DNA of 64,000 nt, taken from assembly GCF_007830175.1 (NCBI RefSeq), contig NZ_VLKH01000005.1:62001-126000 (forward strand), in the 5' to 3' direction. The notes below the pieces were generated by a model. The model made no database searches and was not told the DNA's origin. It saw only the letters and a program-made list of their open reading frames with translations. The position numbers and the translations under genes are program-made. Source of the stretch: Sedimentibacter saalensis. GTDB lineage: Bacteria; Bacillota; Clostridia; Tissierellales; Sedimentibacteraceae. Positions 63,662 through 64,000 of the stretch are shown in pieces (position 1 is the stretch's first letter; each line of letters opens with the position of its first letter).

Positions 63662-63759
63662 GGGGATAGATAGGTGCTGGTGTGCCTCCTGGTCTTCAAA
63701 ATCAGTCGCGGGGCGTTAGTAGCGTCCTGGGTGGGTTCAATTCCCACATATTCCCGCCA
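63662..63759 (+). tRNA. selC: Selenocysteine tRNA (anticodon TCA)
   Basis: A 98-base tRNA with encoded CCA. Anticodon TCA at 63696-63698 in the loop CTTCAAA, stem CTGGT/ATCAG. It has a GC-rich long variable arm (GCGGGGCGTTAGTAGCGTCC) and a T-arm GTGGGTTCAATTCCCAC. Acceptor GGGGATA pairs with TATTCCC. The long variable arm and TCA identify tRNA-Sec. Confidence 0.95.
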
Positions 63760-63775
63760 TTTAAGGAGAATAGCG

Positions 63776-64000
63776 ATGCATAAAAATGTATTGGTATGTG
63801 TAACGCAGCAAAAGACATGTGAAAATCTCATAGAGCATGGCGTTGAGTTGTCCAGGGACGAAGGAAGCCAGCTTTATGTCATACATGTGGTCAATGAAAA
63901 TGATAAGCTTTTATACAATTTAAGCGATGGAGATGCATTAGAGTATTTGTTTGAAATTACAAAAGATGTTGGAGCTAATCTAGTAGTGAAAAGATCAAAA
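63776..64000 (+). CDS. Universal-stress-protein-like gene, 3' end outside window
   Basis: The first 75 codons of a USP-like protein starting at ATG 63776 after AAGGAG: HKNVLVCVTQQKTCENLI begins an alpha/beta USP fold, and YVIHVVNEND gives the second strand. It runs off the window edge. It follows tRNA-Sec by 16 bases and may share its transcript. Confidence 0.75.
   Translation, partial: MHKNVLVCVTQQKTCENLIEHGVELSRDEGSQLYVIHVVNENDKLLYNLSDGDALEYLFEITKDVGANLVVKRSK

Overview
The window reads as a chromosomal segment of an AT-rich, anaerobic, spore-forming member of the Clostridia/Tissierellia. The evidence is an intact mother-cell sigma factor SigK, a six-cysteine SCIFF peptide with its radical-SAM maturase, a T-box leader, a HemZ-type radical-SAM enzyme, class III fructose bisphosphatase, and a full selenocysteine machinery (selD with an in-frame UGA, selA, selB and a selenocysteine tRNA). 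Species cannot be fixed from the sequence; a Sedimentibacter-like organism is a guess. Almost everything is conserved housekeeping. I see no prophage, transposase, CRISPR array or toxin-antitoxin pair.

Layout: 1-2.2 kb holds queA (5' end cut off), tgt and yajC. A convergent P-type cation ATPase follows (2.2-4.8 kb), with a yybP-ykoY (Mn2+) riboswitch and a terminator in its leader. 5.1-7.2 kb is the SCIFF locus (membrane protein, scfA peptide, scfB maturase). 7.3-15.4 kb carries lapA-like, recJ, apt, rel, dtd, an MBL hydrolase, hemZ and a glutaredoxin-like gene. 15.4-21.9 kb has a DUF1622 gene, a pdaA-type deacetylase, T-box-aspS, rseC-like, rarA and three small genes. 22-26 kb has a TPR-GGDEF protein and iscR-iscS-iscU behind an operator-bearing promoter. 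26.1-37.5 kb is the classic alaS-ireB-(aldo/keto reductase-ferredoxin)-ruvX-DUF1292-fur-rnj cluster, then a peroxiredoxin and mltG-trmR-trhP. 37.6-44.8 kb is a looser set: a ferritin-like protein, a cystine-type symporter with a Cys-Cys-Cys-Cys leader peptide, a lipase, a Nudix protein, a CDGSH protein and fbp. 44.8-46.5 kb is sigK and a Met-Pro-Gly/Thr-Pro-rich repeat protein. 46.6-51.7 kb is a PHP phosphatase, a mannose-type PTS with fused IIC-IID, nadD-yqeK-rsfS and ridA. 51.8-58.2 kb is dacF, comEA and selD-selA-selB. 58.4-63.6 kb is an orphan response regulator and carAB with a leader ORF embedded in an attenuator. The window closes with tRNA-Sec and the start of a universal-stress-like gene.

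The most interesting material is regulatory or non-coding: (i) a 24-codon leader peptide ending in four cysteine codons ahead of a TcyP-like symporter; (ii) a 31-codon leader ORF running into a terminator ahead of carAB, resembling UTP-sensing pyrBI attenuation; (iii) a family of multi-hairpin intergenic elements (5.7, 29.2 and 41.4 kb) whose stems covary; (iv) TTAAGAA-type palindromic elements that begin exactly at stop codons; (v) a twin-hairpin element bounded by 12-bp direct repeats; and (vi) sporulation-type promoter matches in front of sigK and the repeat protein. These are pattern-level inferences and need covariation searches and expression data.
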